This document shows positions 32,595-44,310 of a stretch of DNA of 64,000 nt, in pieces. The stretch is from Rhynchopus sp. YZ270_cl-10 (lineage: Eukaryota > Euglenozoa > Diplonemea > Diplonemida > Diplonemidae). The stretch covers positions 682,001 to 746,000 of the forward strand of contig OZ037918.1 of NCBI GenBank assembly GCA_964035575.1, in the 5' to 3' direction. Numbering within the stretch: position 1 is the first letter of the stretch; each line of letters opens with the position of its first letter. The position numbers and the translations under genes are program-made. The notes under the pieces were generated by a model. That model saw nothing but the letters and a program-made list of their open reading frames with translations, made no database searches and was not told the DNA's origin.

Positions 32595-33302
32595 GCGACA
32601 CATATTACCCAACACCCTTGTACATCGCCTTAAGTGGCACCAAGGAGGTCCCCACCCCCCTTTTTTTGTGTTCGTCTTTCGTGTTATGTCTCGCTCTTGT
32701 GAGCATCCCTCACTGTCACGTCGGGGGGCTGACATTGTGTGTGTTTTTTATTTTATTTTTATGGAAAAGTGTAGTGGCGAAGGAGGAAAAACAACGAAAG
32801 GGAATGTGGTAGTACTGTGGAGTTCATCCTCGGGTGCCTGCACTATCGCCACCATGTTTTCAAAGAAGAAATGTAACAGAGAGTTAGGTGGCTGACCGTA
32901 CGCAGATTGTTTAAAAAAAGGGAAGAGAAAAATGAAAACGGGACAGGGTGTACGCCGGGTTTTTCGAAATGGATGTATGGACTGCATGATTGTGGTCCAC
33001 CCACGGTGCACCGGTCATTGTACCAAGGTACACTGTTCACGAGAGGGCTTTTGTATTTCAGCTCAGCAATTTTTTTTTGAAAGATGGCCAAAGCGTGCGC
33101 CGCTCAGGTTATCTTTCACGGCAGTGAAGTAAATTGACTTTACCGTCGTCACATATTCTACCCCCTCTAAATGTAAAAGAAACGTGAATGTACATGGGTA
33201 GCTAAGGATGCGTTGAGGGGAAGAACAGAGAAAATGTATAGACTATATTACCCCCTTTTGTCCTTACAGTTTTTACGCAATGCAACCACAACCACAACTC
33301 AC

Positions 33303-33304
33303 AG
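33303..33304 (+). promoter_or_regulatory. Probable trans-splice acceptor setting the redoxin start
   Basis: CAACTCACAG ends here, 32 nt before ATG 33337. This removes an upstream in-frame ATG (33280) from the mRNA. Another AG at 33268-33269 is the alternative. Confidence 0.45.
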
Positions 33305-33336
33305 GGGGTTTTTGCATAAAAAAAAAGATTCATTTT

Positions 33337-34611
33337 ATGTCTTTCATCGAGCAAATCGGAGCACAGCTGTTGACCAAAGACGGCCTCAAGCCTACTGAAG
33401 AGGTGTTGAAAGGCGCGAAGCACGTTCTCGCATATTTCAGCGCGCATTGGTGTCCTCCGTGCAAAGCTTTCACGCCAGCATTGGCAGGATTTTACACACA
33501 ACATAAAGAGGCCCTTTCGTTTGAGGTAGTGTTCTTCTCTTTGGACCATGATGCGGCAGCTTTTGAATCGTACTACAATGATATGCCTTGGACCGCTGTA
33601 CCATACGAAGCTTCGACACGAAACAGTTTTGCGGCAAAACACGGAGGAGACGGCATACCCGAGCTCGTCATCTTCTCTCCAGAAGGCGCCGTTGTTACCC
33701 ACAAAGGAGTGGAAATGGTCACCACCGATGCAAAAGCAGAGAATTTCCCTTGGGCTCCACCTTCCTGGGAATCATGTCTTGGGAAAACATTGTTGACGCA
33801 CGAAGGAGAGGTGGATTCAATCGAAGCGATGAGAGGCAAGACAACCATCGGAGTGTACTGTTCTGCAAGCTGGTGTCCACCGTGTACGGAGTTTACCCCG
33901 AAGCTTGCGGAGTTTTATGAAGAATACAAAAAGGTTGACCCGAACTTTGAAATAATCTTTTGCAGTCGTGATAAGAGCAAGGCAGAGATGGATGCGTATT
34001 ATACAGAATGGCATGGGAAATATCTGGCAATCCCCTATGACTGTGAGAACCGCGGGTTGATGATGAGATACGTAGATTCTGATAAGATTCCTACCTTTGC
34101 AGTGTACAACGCTGATGGAACGCTTTTGAATAAGAATGGAAGGGCAAAGGTTGATGGTGGTGTCAAACACGTTGAAGTGGAGGGATGGGCACCTCCGCTT
34201 GTCGCGGATATAAAGGATGGGACGGAGAGTAATGGGGCAGATATCAATTCTGCTGTTGCTGTGTTGGTACGATGTGAAGGATGTGACGATGATGAGCAAA
34301 GCGGTATTCTCACAGCCCTGACCGAAGCGGCGAAGGCCACTGCAGTGACAGCGGACGGCACCCCCGAAACCATCTTCTTCATCAGCAGAACCTCCTCGCC
34401 CATAGGCGATCAGCTCACCGCGCTGTTCAAGCAAGAAGGTTCCAAGCGGGTGCAGATCCCTGACTCTGAGCCGCTCCTCATCCTCCTCGACATCCCGCAA
34501 GGGGGTTTCTTCTATGAGTCGCCACCCATAGAGATCACTGCAGACTCGGTCAAGGAGTTTGTAATGCAATGCAAAACAGGGAAAGCGACGAAGTTGAATC
34601 TATCTCGTTAA
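33337..34611 (+). CDS. Double tryparedoxin/nucleoredoxin-like protein
   Basis: 424-aa protein with two thioredoxin-fold domains, each with an intact WCPPC site (residues 38-42 and 179-183) in the tryparedoxin/nucleoredoxin context (YFSAHWCPPCKAFTPAL, YCSASWCPPCTEFTPKL). Each is followed by the typical F..VFFS.D strand and a cis-Pro motif (DGIPEL near 105-110, SDKIPTF in domain 2). The last ~100 residues form a third, cysteine-poor domain with no CxxC. There is no signal peptide, so it is probably cytosolic. Tryparedoxin-type WCPPC proteins pass electrons from trypanothione or glutathione to peroxidases; a doubled form would suit disulfide reduction or holdase roles. The start MSFIEQ was chosen because it begins the fold and follows the acceptor at 33303. 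Confidence 0.88.
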   Translation: MSFIEQIGAQLLTKDGLKPTEEVLKGAKHVLAYFSAHWCPPCKAFTPALAGFYTQHKEALSFEVVFFSLDHDAAAFESYYNDMPWTAVPYEASTRNSFAAKHGGDGIPELVIFSPEGAVVTHKGVEMVTTDAKAENFPWAPPSWESCLGKTLLTHEGEVDSIEAMRGKTTIGVYCSASWCPPCTEFTPKLAEFYEEYKKVDPNFEIIFCSRDKSKAEMDAYYTEWHGKYLAIPYDCENRGLMMRYVDSDKIPTFAVYNADGTLLNKNGRAKVDGGVKHVEVEGWAPPLVADIKDGTESNGADINSAVAVLVRCEGCDDDEQSGILTALTEAAKATAVTADGTPETIFFISRTSSPIGDQLTALFKQEGSKRVQIPDSEPLLILLDIPQGGFFYESPPIEITADSVKEFVMQCKTGKATKLNLSR

Positions 34612-35040
34612 AAGGGGGTGTGGAGAAGGAGAAGAAGAAGAAGAAGAAGAGGGAAATTCAAACTGTCAGGGGGCTATCGGAAGGCAGAAGGGGGATATTG
34701 GTTGTTGAGGAGGGGAAAAGGAAGGGGAAATGTGTGCAAAGAGCCCGTCCGCGAAGGATGCTACAAAAATAAAATAAACCCACTCTTTTTAGAAGCGCGC
34801 GCCCCTTCATTGTCCATACTGATCGACATTTCTACCTGCCTTTTTAAACGTTTTTTAAACTTTTATCGCTTGTGAGTGAAAATGGAAAGATTTTTCAAAA
34901 AAAAAAAAAAAAAAAAAAAAATGCTCGAAGTTGTATTCCTCCTCCTCCATTCCAGAGATCAACATCTCTCTGCACTCCTCTATTCTCAAAAAAAGCAGGA
35001 AGGCAAAAAAAAAAAAAAAAAAAATCTACAAAAAAATAAT
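34612..35040. other. Gene-free spacer with poly-A tracts
   Basis: A GAA-rich run (34618-34650), two long A tracts (about 34898-34920 and 35006-35024) and a TCCATTCCAG acceptor (34946-34955) for the transporter. The frame is open here but encodes mainly poly-Lys. Confidence 0.6.
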
Positions 35041-36156
35041 ATGTCATGTTTCTCTAAGCGTGAGAACCGGATCATCACGATGATCGCTCTCACTGCGTTG
35101 TACTTCGTTGTCGAGCTGGTGGTCGGGAATATCACAAACTGTCTTGCCCTTACTGCCGACGCATTTCACGTTATGTCCGACTGTCTTGCTCTGTTCATTA
35201 CTCTAGTTGCTATTAAGGTGAAGGACCGTGGTGAAGATGATGAATATACATTTGGTTGGCGACGCGCAGAGCTGGTTGGAGGGTTGGTGAACAGTGTGTT
35301 CCTGCTTGCCTTGCTTTTTACGGTTTGTGTTGACTCGATTAAACGGTTTTTTTATCCGGAGGAGATTACGAATCCTGAGGTTCTTATTGCGACTGCCTCT
35401 GCTGGATTGTTGATTAATATTGTTGGGTTGGTTGTGTTCAGAGAGCATGCCCATATTGGGGGAAACTGCAGTCATTCTCATGGAGATACCACAGTGCACA
35501 CTGATACGGCAAATGGAGGCCACTCTCATGGACATAGCCATAGCCATGGAATGAAATGTAGTTCCCATGGTGGTTCGCTTGAGGATTCTACGTTACATCA
35601 AGACATGCCAATCGGGATGTGTCTTGAAGAAGATACTGCAGGAGAACCGGATGTGGAATACGGTGAAATCACCCCAACATCACCAAGAAAAAAACTGAAG
35701 GTTTCAAAGGAAGGTGCGATGAACCATAAAGCATTGTATCTTCATATGATCGGTGATGCGCTGGCATCGGTGGGAGTGATTATTGGTGTAGTGATCATGT
35801 GGAAGGCGGAAGGGTGGGAAGGGAGGCACATCGTCGACCCGATTTTGTCGTTATTAATTTCTGCATTGCTTTTGAAGGCGGTGATCCCATTGATTGTCAA
35901 GACAGTGAAGATTATGCTGCAGGGTACGTCCGAAGGGGTGTGCCTCGCGACGCTGAGGGAATCAGTTGCAAAGGTGGAAGGTGTGACCCACATCGAGCAC
36001 CTCACCACATGGCAGCTGACCGACACACAAAATGTTGGGGAATGCAAAGTAAAAATCTCACCCGAAGCAGACGTTTTTGCAGTCCTGGACCTGGTTGAGA
36101 AGGAGATGAAGACACACAACGTACAGCATGCTACTGTACAGCCAATCAGGGCGTGA
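35041..36156 (+). CDS. Cation diffusion facilitator, ZnT/SLC30-type zinc transporter
   Basis: 371 aa, intronless. Six hydrophobic segments are visible. The metal-site motifs are both intact: HxxxD in TM2 (ADAFHVMSD, H43 and D47) and HxxxD in TM5 (YLHMIGDALAS). Between TM4 and TM5 lies a His-rich cytosolic loop (CSHSHGDTT, GGHSHGHSHSHG), typical of zinc transporters. The C-terminal domain (VEGVTHIEHLTTWQL to CKVKISPEAD) is the ferredoxin-like CDF dimer domain. The family exports Zn2+ from cytosol into vesicles or out of the cell by proton exchange. The open frame extends 165 nt upstream through poly-Lys; ATG 35041 starts the conserved part, 85 nt after an acceptor at 34954-34955. Confidence 0.93.
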   Translation: MSCFSKRENRIITMIALTALYFVVELVVGNITNCLALTADAFHVMSDCLALFITLVAIKVKDRGEDDEYTFGWRRAELVGGLVNSVFLLALLFTVCVDSIKRFFYPEEITNPEVLIATASAGLLINIVGLVVFREHAHIGGNCSHSHGDTTVHTDTANGGHSHGHSHSHGMKCSSHGGSLEDSTLHQDMPIGMCLEEDTAGEPDVEYGEITPTSPRKKLKVSKEGAMNHKALYLHMIGDALASVGVIIGVVIMWKAEGWEGRHIVDPILSLLISALLLKAVIPLIVKTVKIMLQGTSEGVCLATLRESVAKVEGVTHIEHLTTWQLTDTQNVGECKVKISPEADVFAVLDLVEKEMKTHNVQHATVQPIRA

Positions 36157-37399
36157 TGCAAGAGGTGATGTGATGGGTGTGATAATTTCAAATAGAGACT
36201 ATATGGTCGGGATTTTTTGTTTTTTTTCCAAGGTGTGACACAACACCCAAAAAAAAAGGCTTCGGTTCATCCTTATGAAACTGTGCATAAAAAAATACTC
36301 AAAATAATATTTTCCACAACTGGTAACGGAAGGGGGAAAAAAAATAGATGGGGTTGGATGGGGGGGGCAAAATCATTTAAAAGAGTGCCTGCGTCCGCCG
36401 ATGAACGGTGAGGCGTTTGCAACTTTCAACTTTTCTTTTTTAAAAAAATGATTTAGATAATACGTCATGGTGTCAGATGATCAATTTTTGTTTTTTTTCT
36501 CGAAAGGTGCCTCAGCACGAGATGCTTAGGTTCATATTACAAACCACCCCCTTTTTTTTTGGGGATTTTTTTTTTTTTTTTTTTTGAAGCCAATTTTTTA
36601 TGAATACGCGGAGACGGAGCATATTGGATATTTGTTAAAAAAGGTACATGGTAGTGTTGCATAGTGATTATACATGGTAAAATTGAAGTGGTTCTCTGGG
36701 GGGGTTCAGCAACCTAGCGGGGAGCCGGTACACTGTGCCAACCGGCTGTGCGGTGATGTGTTGTTGCACAGCTTTTTTTGAACCGCCTTCTTTTCGTTCA
36801 GAAAAGAACGTATATGAAATAAATTTCAAACCGTGCAACGAACCCTTTGGTTCATCTGCACTCCCAAAACACTTCTCTTTACATGGTGTGCTAATGCGGC
36901 CTTTGTCATAAACCTAATCTACACTTTTTTTCCTATTTACTTCAGCGTATTCTGGCTGTTCCGCTACAGAGAGGGTGGGGGGGGAACACACGGTGCACCA
37001 TATACCCCCGGGTATGCTAAATACCATGATTTTTGCATATTTTTTTTGACCGTTTTTTTAGCATATTCCGTAGGAAAATAGCATGTGACCCAGGCAGGTC
37101 ACATGGTCACCGTGTAGGTGTTGTGGGAGAGGGGGGTGTTTCATCATACACAAACAACCATTAACTGCATTCTATCCTGAGGGTGTGGGGGGGGAGGGGG
37201 CGATGTACTTTTTTTTTTTTGTTTCCCGAAGCATTTTACTTTTTTACGTTTTGCAAAAACATACGGCAAAGAAAGAGGGCAACATTTTTATTGATCCCTC
37301 CTCCTATGCTATCAATTTATTGATTGCGAACAAAAGCAAGGGTACTTCTTTAGCACCCTCTGTACCTTCTTTTCATTAGAAAAAGAATGTATATGGACT

Positions 37400-38226
37400 C
37401 GTCCGGAAACCCCTCTGGTAAGATTCATCCTTTTGGGTATTTTTGGGTATTTTTGATGATGTCCCCCACAAAAAGTGCGTCTAAGTGATATTCTGATATG
37501 AAAATAGGTTTTTGGGGGGGTCTAAGGCTATATTTTCGCTTTTTTAATCAGATTTTCAGCCTTTTATTGTCGTTCCTCTGGATCTCTTCTCTCTTTCTCT
37601 TAATCCTGTCATGCCGCCTTGACATGGTTTCATTGACCTCTGTCAAATCTACTGGATCAATGCCAGGGACTTTTGCTTTGCGGGTCACCTTGGATGTGGA
37701 GACTCCATAGTAAATACAGGTCCCCTCCGTGTCAGAGTACACGCTGAAATGACACGACCGTTGCTCGGGTAGCAGTACACAGAAGAAAAGAGATTGATGG
37801 AAAGAAGGGTGCGCTGATACGTATGAGTACGAGGGAATGAGATAACAAAGGCCTCTGTGTGGGGAAGCTCGCGCAGGGCACCGACAATGACCCCTACGGT
37901 AAGGATCTCCTGACAACAAGAATCATCAGAGAGATGGTTCGAAACGACACCAAGTGTGCGTCGCACTCATTCTTACCGTGTTTCTCGACAAAAAAGTGAA
38001 CTTCACTGCTGTCATTGCCACGTTTATGAAATGTCCAAAAATACGTAAAAAAATATAAGTAAAAAGGGTGGGAGGGGAAATAAACAAAAATAAATGCCCA
38101 AAATATGCCCTCTGGGGTGGTAGGTGTATGGTGGGTATCAAAAAATTGGGTTGTTTGGGTGTTTTGAGCAGAAAAACCTCAAAAAACCCCCAAAAGGATG
38201 AATCTTACCAGGAGGGTTTCCGGACG
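37400..38226. mobile_element. 827-bp TIR element carrying minus-strand coding relics
   Basis: TIRs of about 36 bp (CGTCCGGAAACCC...GGTAAGATTCATCC at 37400-37436, inverted at 38191-38226; imperfect similarity continues outward to ATATGG at 37391 and 38236). Inside are minus-strand coding-like frames. Non-autonomous, as no transposase motif is seen. Confidence 0.6.
37548..37966 (-). pseudogene. Eroded or captured coding region inside a TIR element
   Basis: Two overlapping minus-strand frames look coding over different stretches. One (around VGVIVGALRELPHTEAFVIS) covers about 37780-37930. The other (IYYGVSTSKVTRKAKVPGID onward, ending in a basic RIKRKREEIQRNDNKRLKI tail) covers about 37548-37740. 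They do not share one frame, so this is a decayed gene, an unrecognised intron arrangement or a captured fragment. Product not recognised. Confidence 0.4.
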
Positions 38227-39989
38227 GACCCATATGAAACAATTGATTTCATGTGTTGAAATACTTTGTTTGAAAAGAAGGAAAAGAAGAGAAGAAATGC
38301 GAAATGATGGGATGACGGGGGGTGGGGGGAAAACTCCCTTGAGTGGAGAGGAATTGATCTTTGAAACTAAATTATTATGTGGTTCTTTCTCTTTTGTTTT
38401 TTTTCCCTTTCGCACTGCAGTGTTCCCGCTAAGACAGGAGGATCGGTCTTACATTTTTTTCTTCTTTTTTCCTTCTGAATTTTTTGTTCTATTTTTTCCA
38501 GGGGATTTCCCCCAGAGTTTCTGCGCTTCTTCACTGGGCGCGAATTGCGACGAAGATTTTTTCGCCCCCTCAAAAAAAAAAATTTTTTTTTTGCGCTCTG
38601 CGCGAATAGGTCCGTAGATTTCGCGCCAAATACGCGATGATGTGGGATGGTACCGTACATCAATAACCAAACCCGCCCTTTTTCTCATATTTTTTTTTCT
38701 TTTTTTTCTTTACGACAAGCCTTTTTTGATATTCTGATGTGGCTACAAGAAAACCGTAAGGGTAACTATGCAGGCTTAGGTTCTTATCAGGGGAAAAAAT
38801 ATTTTTCCGTTCTTTTCTTGCTTTCTTTTAAAAGATGTGTTTTCACGTGAGTCATTTCAACTTTTCTTGTTTCTCTCTTTTTTTTCTGTATACCTGCTTA
38901 CAGTTTACCCTGTAAACAACTCCCAAATACAACACTCCGGGGGGTTCGATAACCCGCGGAGGGTCGGTGCTCTGCGTCCCAGAGGCGTTTTTTTTTTTTT
39001 TTTTTTTTTTTTTTGCACTGATCAACTTCTCTTTTCTTGTCGACCCAATGCTCTATAGGGGAGACGCAGAACAGTCTGCTGCATACCTGCAGAGTATGGG
39101 GAAAGTTACCCCTAGGCATATCCCGAGGGGAAATTCAGTTTCGCCCCATTGGGGGGTTCTCCCCCCTCCCCCATACTCAACCATCATCGTGCCTGAAATA
39201 ATAGAATTGCACTTCTATTTGTTCAAAAAATAAAATATCCCCCATACTCAAGAGCAACCTCCGGATAACAACAAGATATGGCTGACGGTGCCATTAGCAC
39301 TATTCCTGATTACCTCCCCCCTCCCGTTTCCACTAAACCAAGAACTACAAAAAGTGTAGACCTTTTGAAATGTGACACCCTTTCCACGTATTTTTTTTAA
39401 AGGTGACTGAGCATGAGAGAGGCTTAGGTTCATCTCGTAAACTTGTCTTTTTTTTTTGTTGCTGTCTTGGTAAAAACGCACAACAATACCTTGTAGCTTT
39501 TTTTTTTTGGAGCGAAATCCCAAAAGATGTTAGTAAGATGTTAGTCAAAGCACAAATATCGGGTTTTTTTGTTTTTTTTTAAAGGCATACCTGCACTGTC
39601 AACTATCAAAATAGTGAAGACTGTTTGGTAGTTTGTTATCGACACTAAAAGCCAACAGAGCATGCCCCCCTCTTCACCTTTCCCTCGAACGAAAAAAAAA
39701 AATCACCTTCTAAAAAAAAACGGCTGCCAATATGACGGCTTCTCTGTGTGACCATCAATACGCACCCCCAGTGGTTCGATAACCCACAGAGGAAGCTGTG
39801 CTCGCTTCCCCCCTCCCCTCCCCACTTCTGCAGTCGCTGCACTTCGTTCTGAACAATAAAATTGTTTTTTTTTTTTCCCCCCCAACAAAACAAATTTTTT
39901 TGGAAAGTGGAGATTTTGCACAAAACTGTGGCAACACAACCCCGAGGCAACTACACACTACTCCAAACAATTTATCAAACAAAAAACCA

Positions 39990-40098
39990 TATACAGTTGG
40001 ACAAGTAATATTGGCGACCAAGACAGTCGCCGATTACAAGAAACCCCCCAAAATCCGCCAATATTATTTGGTCGCCAAGTTTCTTGTCCAACTGTATA
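39990..40098. mobile_element. Short nested foldback
   Basis: 16-bp termini TATACAGTTGGACAAG and its inverse, with inner inverted blocks TAATATTGGCG/CGCCAATATTA and GGCGACCAA/TTGGTCGCC. It lies next to a family-D repeat. Confidence 0.65.
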
Positions 40099-40571
40099 AG
40101 GAGCAACACAACAGAGGCAACATACGGAGACTTCAACATTGTTTCCCCCCCTCTCTACGCTCTACGCTCTACGCTCTACGCTCTACGGTGGTAACCATGG
40201 TTAGGGGGCAATGATTGTGTTACCTGCGTGCAGCCCCTTCAATAGAAACTGTGTGCACGCCAAATAAAGCGGAAGGATAATAATAAAAAAGCGCCAACAT
40301 CGTGGCGAGGGTCTCACAGACGATTGGTGCACATTGCCTCAGAGGCATTTTTTTTTACTGCCAAACCCACTTTTTTTTTCCTTTTTGTGAGTATCCTCAA
40401 TATGATACAAGGGAAAATGATGGAATGTGGATCGCAAATTATGCGGGTTCCAGGGCATATCCTAAATATGAGGTCTGAGCGGCCAAATTTGCCAAAAGGG
40501 TGCAAAAAAAAGGGGCGGATTTTTTTTTGCTTTTTTTTCCAGGTTTCATCGTTGGTGGCGCTTTTAAACAT

Positions 40572-40655
40572 CGGCATTTGCATTTCCGGAATCCGTCCGG
40601 CCAGTGGTGGGGTCAATTTGCCGAAATGGACAAGTTCTCGTTTTTGGTCAATTTC
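40572..40655 (+). repeat. Family K repeat preceding a microsatellite
   Basis: GGCATTTGCATTTCCGGAAT, then CCGTCCG, TGGTGGGGTCAATTTG and CCGAAATGGACAAGTTCTCG, ending in GGTCAATTTCC. Other copies: 41848-41890 (partial), 42045-42126, 42218-42300, 59198-59283. Two copies run straight into short tandem arrays. Confidence 0.75.
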
Positions 40656-40659
40656 CTCA

Positions 40660-40960
40660 GTACACAGTATACACAGTATACACAGTATACACAGTATACA
40701 CAGTATACACAGTATACACAGTATACACAGTATACACAGTATACACAGTATACACAGTATACACAGTATACACAGTATACACAGTATACACAGTATACAC
40801 AGTATACACAGTATACACAGTATACACAGTATACACAGTATACACAGTATACACAGTATACACAGTATACACAGTATACACAGTATACACAGTATACACA
40901 GTATACACAGTATACACAGTATACACAGTATACACAGTATACACAGTATACACAGTACAC
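40660..40960 (+). repeat. 9-bp satellite (CAGTATACA)n, ~33 units
   Basis: Pure 9-bp tandem repeat. Because 9 is a multiple of 3, all frames stay open as tripeptide repeats (IHS, TQY, VYT, and on the minus strand ILC, VYC); these are not genes. Confidence 0.95.
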
Positions 40961-43900
40961 ACGGGGTCCACCAATCGTTTGGATTGTCGACATTTCGCAG
41001 AGTCACCAAAGTGTAAGATTTTTTCGGCATTGGAAAGATTGGGCCATTTCTGAGAACTTCAATAAATCAGATCTCTGAGAGATTTGTTTTTAATTCCCAT
41101 TTTCATGTCGCGAGTTTACGTGGAAACGCCTTTGAAACCGTGCGTTCTTTAAGGATTCTATAGGCAAAACAGGCGTTTTGCACCAAAAACCACAAGTTTC
41201 AACACAAAACCCGGTTTTTTGGCCCAGACCCGTGTATGTGGCGCCGAAAACACGCTTGCGCGTTATCAGAACCCTGCGTGGGCCACACACGGTCGTGCAC
41301 ACGTGCCCTTTGCCTTGTCACACAACCCACGTTTTCACACCCAAAAACGACAAAGCCGTTTGTGGGCAAAAACCACCCAAAAACCCACACACAGGGGTTT
41401 GCGAGTGTTAAGGATTAGCAAATCCAAATATACAGTACACAGTACACAGGTACACAAAAAACTAGAAAACGACACTTCGCTGCGACCACGGGCCACCCCA
41501 TAGGGGTGAATTTTTTCCCACCGAAAATGGTGTTTTTGGACTGTTTCGCACCAGATCTTTCCAAATATTTTTTTTACGGGCACTTTTGTCAAGTAGGTTT
41601 CCCCTTAGACCCCCTAGACCCCTCGTGCAAAAAAAAAGGGGCAACGTGGGACCTTATAGCCGTGCAAAAAAAAGGGGCGCACCTTTTTTCAAAAACCCGC
41701 GGGTACCGGGTACAGACTTAGGATATGCCCTGGCGGGTTCAGTGGTCGCGCTAATTATGGGAAAAAATGGGGAAAAAATGGATTTCGGGTACGGAAAAAC
41801 GTTCCTTGAAAAGGTTAGCTGGGGAGGCCCGGAAACCCCGTTTTGTGGCATTTCCGGGCCAATCCCGGCTTGTGGTGGGGCATATTCGGAAAAATGGACA
41901 AAATTTTAGTGACTTAAATTTTCGCAAAATATGAACCCGTACTCGTAAACAAGGGTCATTTTCAGGAAAATTCGGAAAATTCCGAGATTTGGAAGCAATT
42001 TTTCTCCTGAAAATCAGTGGGTTTTCAGCCCCAAAACATACCGCGATTGGAATTTCCGGAATCCGTCCGCGCTGTGGTGGGGTCACTTTGCCGAAATGGC
42101 CAATTTTTTGGTTTTGGTCAAAATCCATGTAGGGTAAAGAGGGCCAATGTAAATCCCACAACCAGATTTTCTCTCCCTGATCCTGACGTCTTGCAACATG
42201 AAAATGCGCGAAAACACCGGCATTTGCATTTCCGGAATTCGTCCGTTCTGTGGTGGGGTCAATTTGCCGAAATGGACAAGTTCTTGGTTTTGGTCAAAAC
42301 CCGTCAGTGTAAGGTAAAGGGGGCAAGTGTTTGCCTGTAGAAACTGGTAGGGAACAGGCAGCGCCGCAGGCGCACGGTACCCAACTTTTTTTTTTTTTTT
42401 CCTTTTCTTTTTTCTCCTCTTTCTTTTGACTTTCCGAGCCAATTGCGTTCCACGGCGGGGTCACATGTATATGCAAGTCCACTATGTGGTGGTCTTACTC
42501 AACAATATTAGAACTTCTGGTTTCTTAATGAAATCCCCGTACTGCAAAAAAAAAACGTTCCTACCAAAACCCCCAAAAATCCCGGGATGAGGGATGGACT
42601 TTAGCGCGAGCTCTGGGCGGGTTCACATTTTTTTTTTTTTTTTTTTGCACCGGTCATTGTACCAAAGGTACACTGTCCACGAGAGGGCTTTGTATTTCAA
42701 GTCAACTTTTTTTTTTTAAAGGAGTGTATGCACTGTGAGTGATATTCTTTTATCTCAGCTTCCCTGTAAACCACTCCCATGCGCAACACTCCGGGGGTTC
42801 GATAACCCGCGGAGTGGCAGTGCCTGCGTCCCGGAGGCGTTTTGCACTATCAACTTCACTTTATCTTTCAACCCCTTTTCTTCTCCACTATCTGCAAATG
42901 TGCGTCCACGAGGCGTATGCACGTACGCAATGTTTCTTTTAATAGATGTATGTGCACATGAGGTACACTTTCATCTTTCCAGTATTTCCCCCCCCCCTTT
43001 TTTTTGTCTCATTTGCCACACTGTCCCGAAGAAAGCGAGAGTCATATTGCATTAGGTATGTCCTCTCATGTGTTCTTTTCATACGTCGTGTGTCTCGATG
43101 TATGCGCACTTCGTCTCCTTCCTTTTAGCTGTATTGCGTATGCTAGGTGTTCTTTTGTGGTATTTTTTTTTTGAAGTACGGGGAGTTCCAATCACTATTC
43201 TTCCCGTTTTTGCTCACGACTCCTTTGGGAGGGCCGTTATTGGGTCTTGATGTGGGGCGGTTTTTTTTTTGTCCTTTTTCACAAAGGGACACATCGTCTT
43301 ATTCTTCTTTGTACTTCATTTTTGTTGCATGAGCTCGACTGAGATGCATTTTTTAGCACGTTTTTCAGCTACTCAATTCCGGTGAAAAACGTGAGAGGCT
43401 TGGGCTCATCTTATAAGAAAAGCTTTTCTTTTTTTTTTTGCGAATGTGGAAACGATGAATGTCCCGCAGCGAGGTGCATTTCATCATACAAGTTGTATTT
43501 TGTTTAGGCCGACTGAGCAACGAACGAGAGAGAGGCTGAGGGCCCGCGCTTGCCATAACCCCCTTTCTGTTGTCTGCATGCAATGTTACCGTGTGGCGGG
43601 GATGAGGTCATCATTGCAGTGCCTACCTTCTTACATCAATGCTTCCGATTCAGTTTTTCTTCATTTTCTCTCCGATGCACTCTTCAATCTTCGTTTCATT
43701 TTTTTTTTTTTTTTTTGTGCATTGTTGCCTTCTGTATGGAAGGTGCACGACGCCACATGCCAGCGTGACATGGTAAAAACGATGACATATGTACATTCGT
43801 GAAATAACATGTGGTACATGTGCAAGTGTGTGTTCTGTACAGAGAATGCCACGTATCAACACGTACTACATGTCATAATGATATGTGTACATGTCGTAAT

Positions 43901-44310
43901 GACATGGCAAAAAAAAAAAACCATATGTCATGTCACGCTGACATGAGGCGTCATGTGTTGTTTCACGAGAAGGCTTTTGTATTTCAAGTCAAACTTGGTA
44001 AGTAGGATGTCAGGTCGTATTCACGGTAGCCGCCTTGCAACCATGTCTTAGCATATTAGCACGGACAGCACAAGACAAGGTGGCAACCTACCCTCGCAAA
44101 CCTGCACACTCTTTTGATGTGTTCCAACAGCTCACACCGGAACACCCCCACACCATTGCAACAAATTTTTTACCAAAGCAAATAAACCAATAGACAGGGA
44201 GACACTTCATGCGATATATTTCTTTTGCGCGTTCTTTGCACAGTGTGTAACTCTCTCCATGCTTTATCCTGAATTGAAAAGAAAGAAGTTAATTGTTGGA
44301 TGTTTTTTTT

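Larger units (their letters stand above)
32479..33336. other. Gene-free stretch: GTGCAT microsatellite, repeats E and C
   Basis: The (GTGCAT)n array, a family-E copy (32818-32870), a family-C copy (32960-33070) and a small GTAAA/TTTAC hairpin of family J (33110-33150). Acceptor-like AGs occur at 33268-33269 and 33303-33304. Confidence 0.55.

Noticed and set aside
32255-32812. Met-His, Val-His and Ala-His dipeptide frames
   Set aside because: Produced by the (GTGCAT)n microsatellite after the EEP stop codon.
40314-41078. Long open frames in five of six frames (IHS, TQY, VYT, ILC, VYC repeats)
   Set aside because: They are translations of the 9-bp satellite and its edges; a repeat unit divisible by three keeps all frames open.
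42788-42815. Possible tRNA gene at GGTTCGATAACC
   Set aside because: Only a T-arm-like hairpin is present; no acceptor stem, anticodon arm or D-arm could be drawn around it, and the motif recurs in a repeat family.
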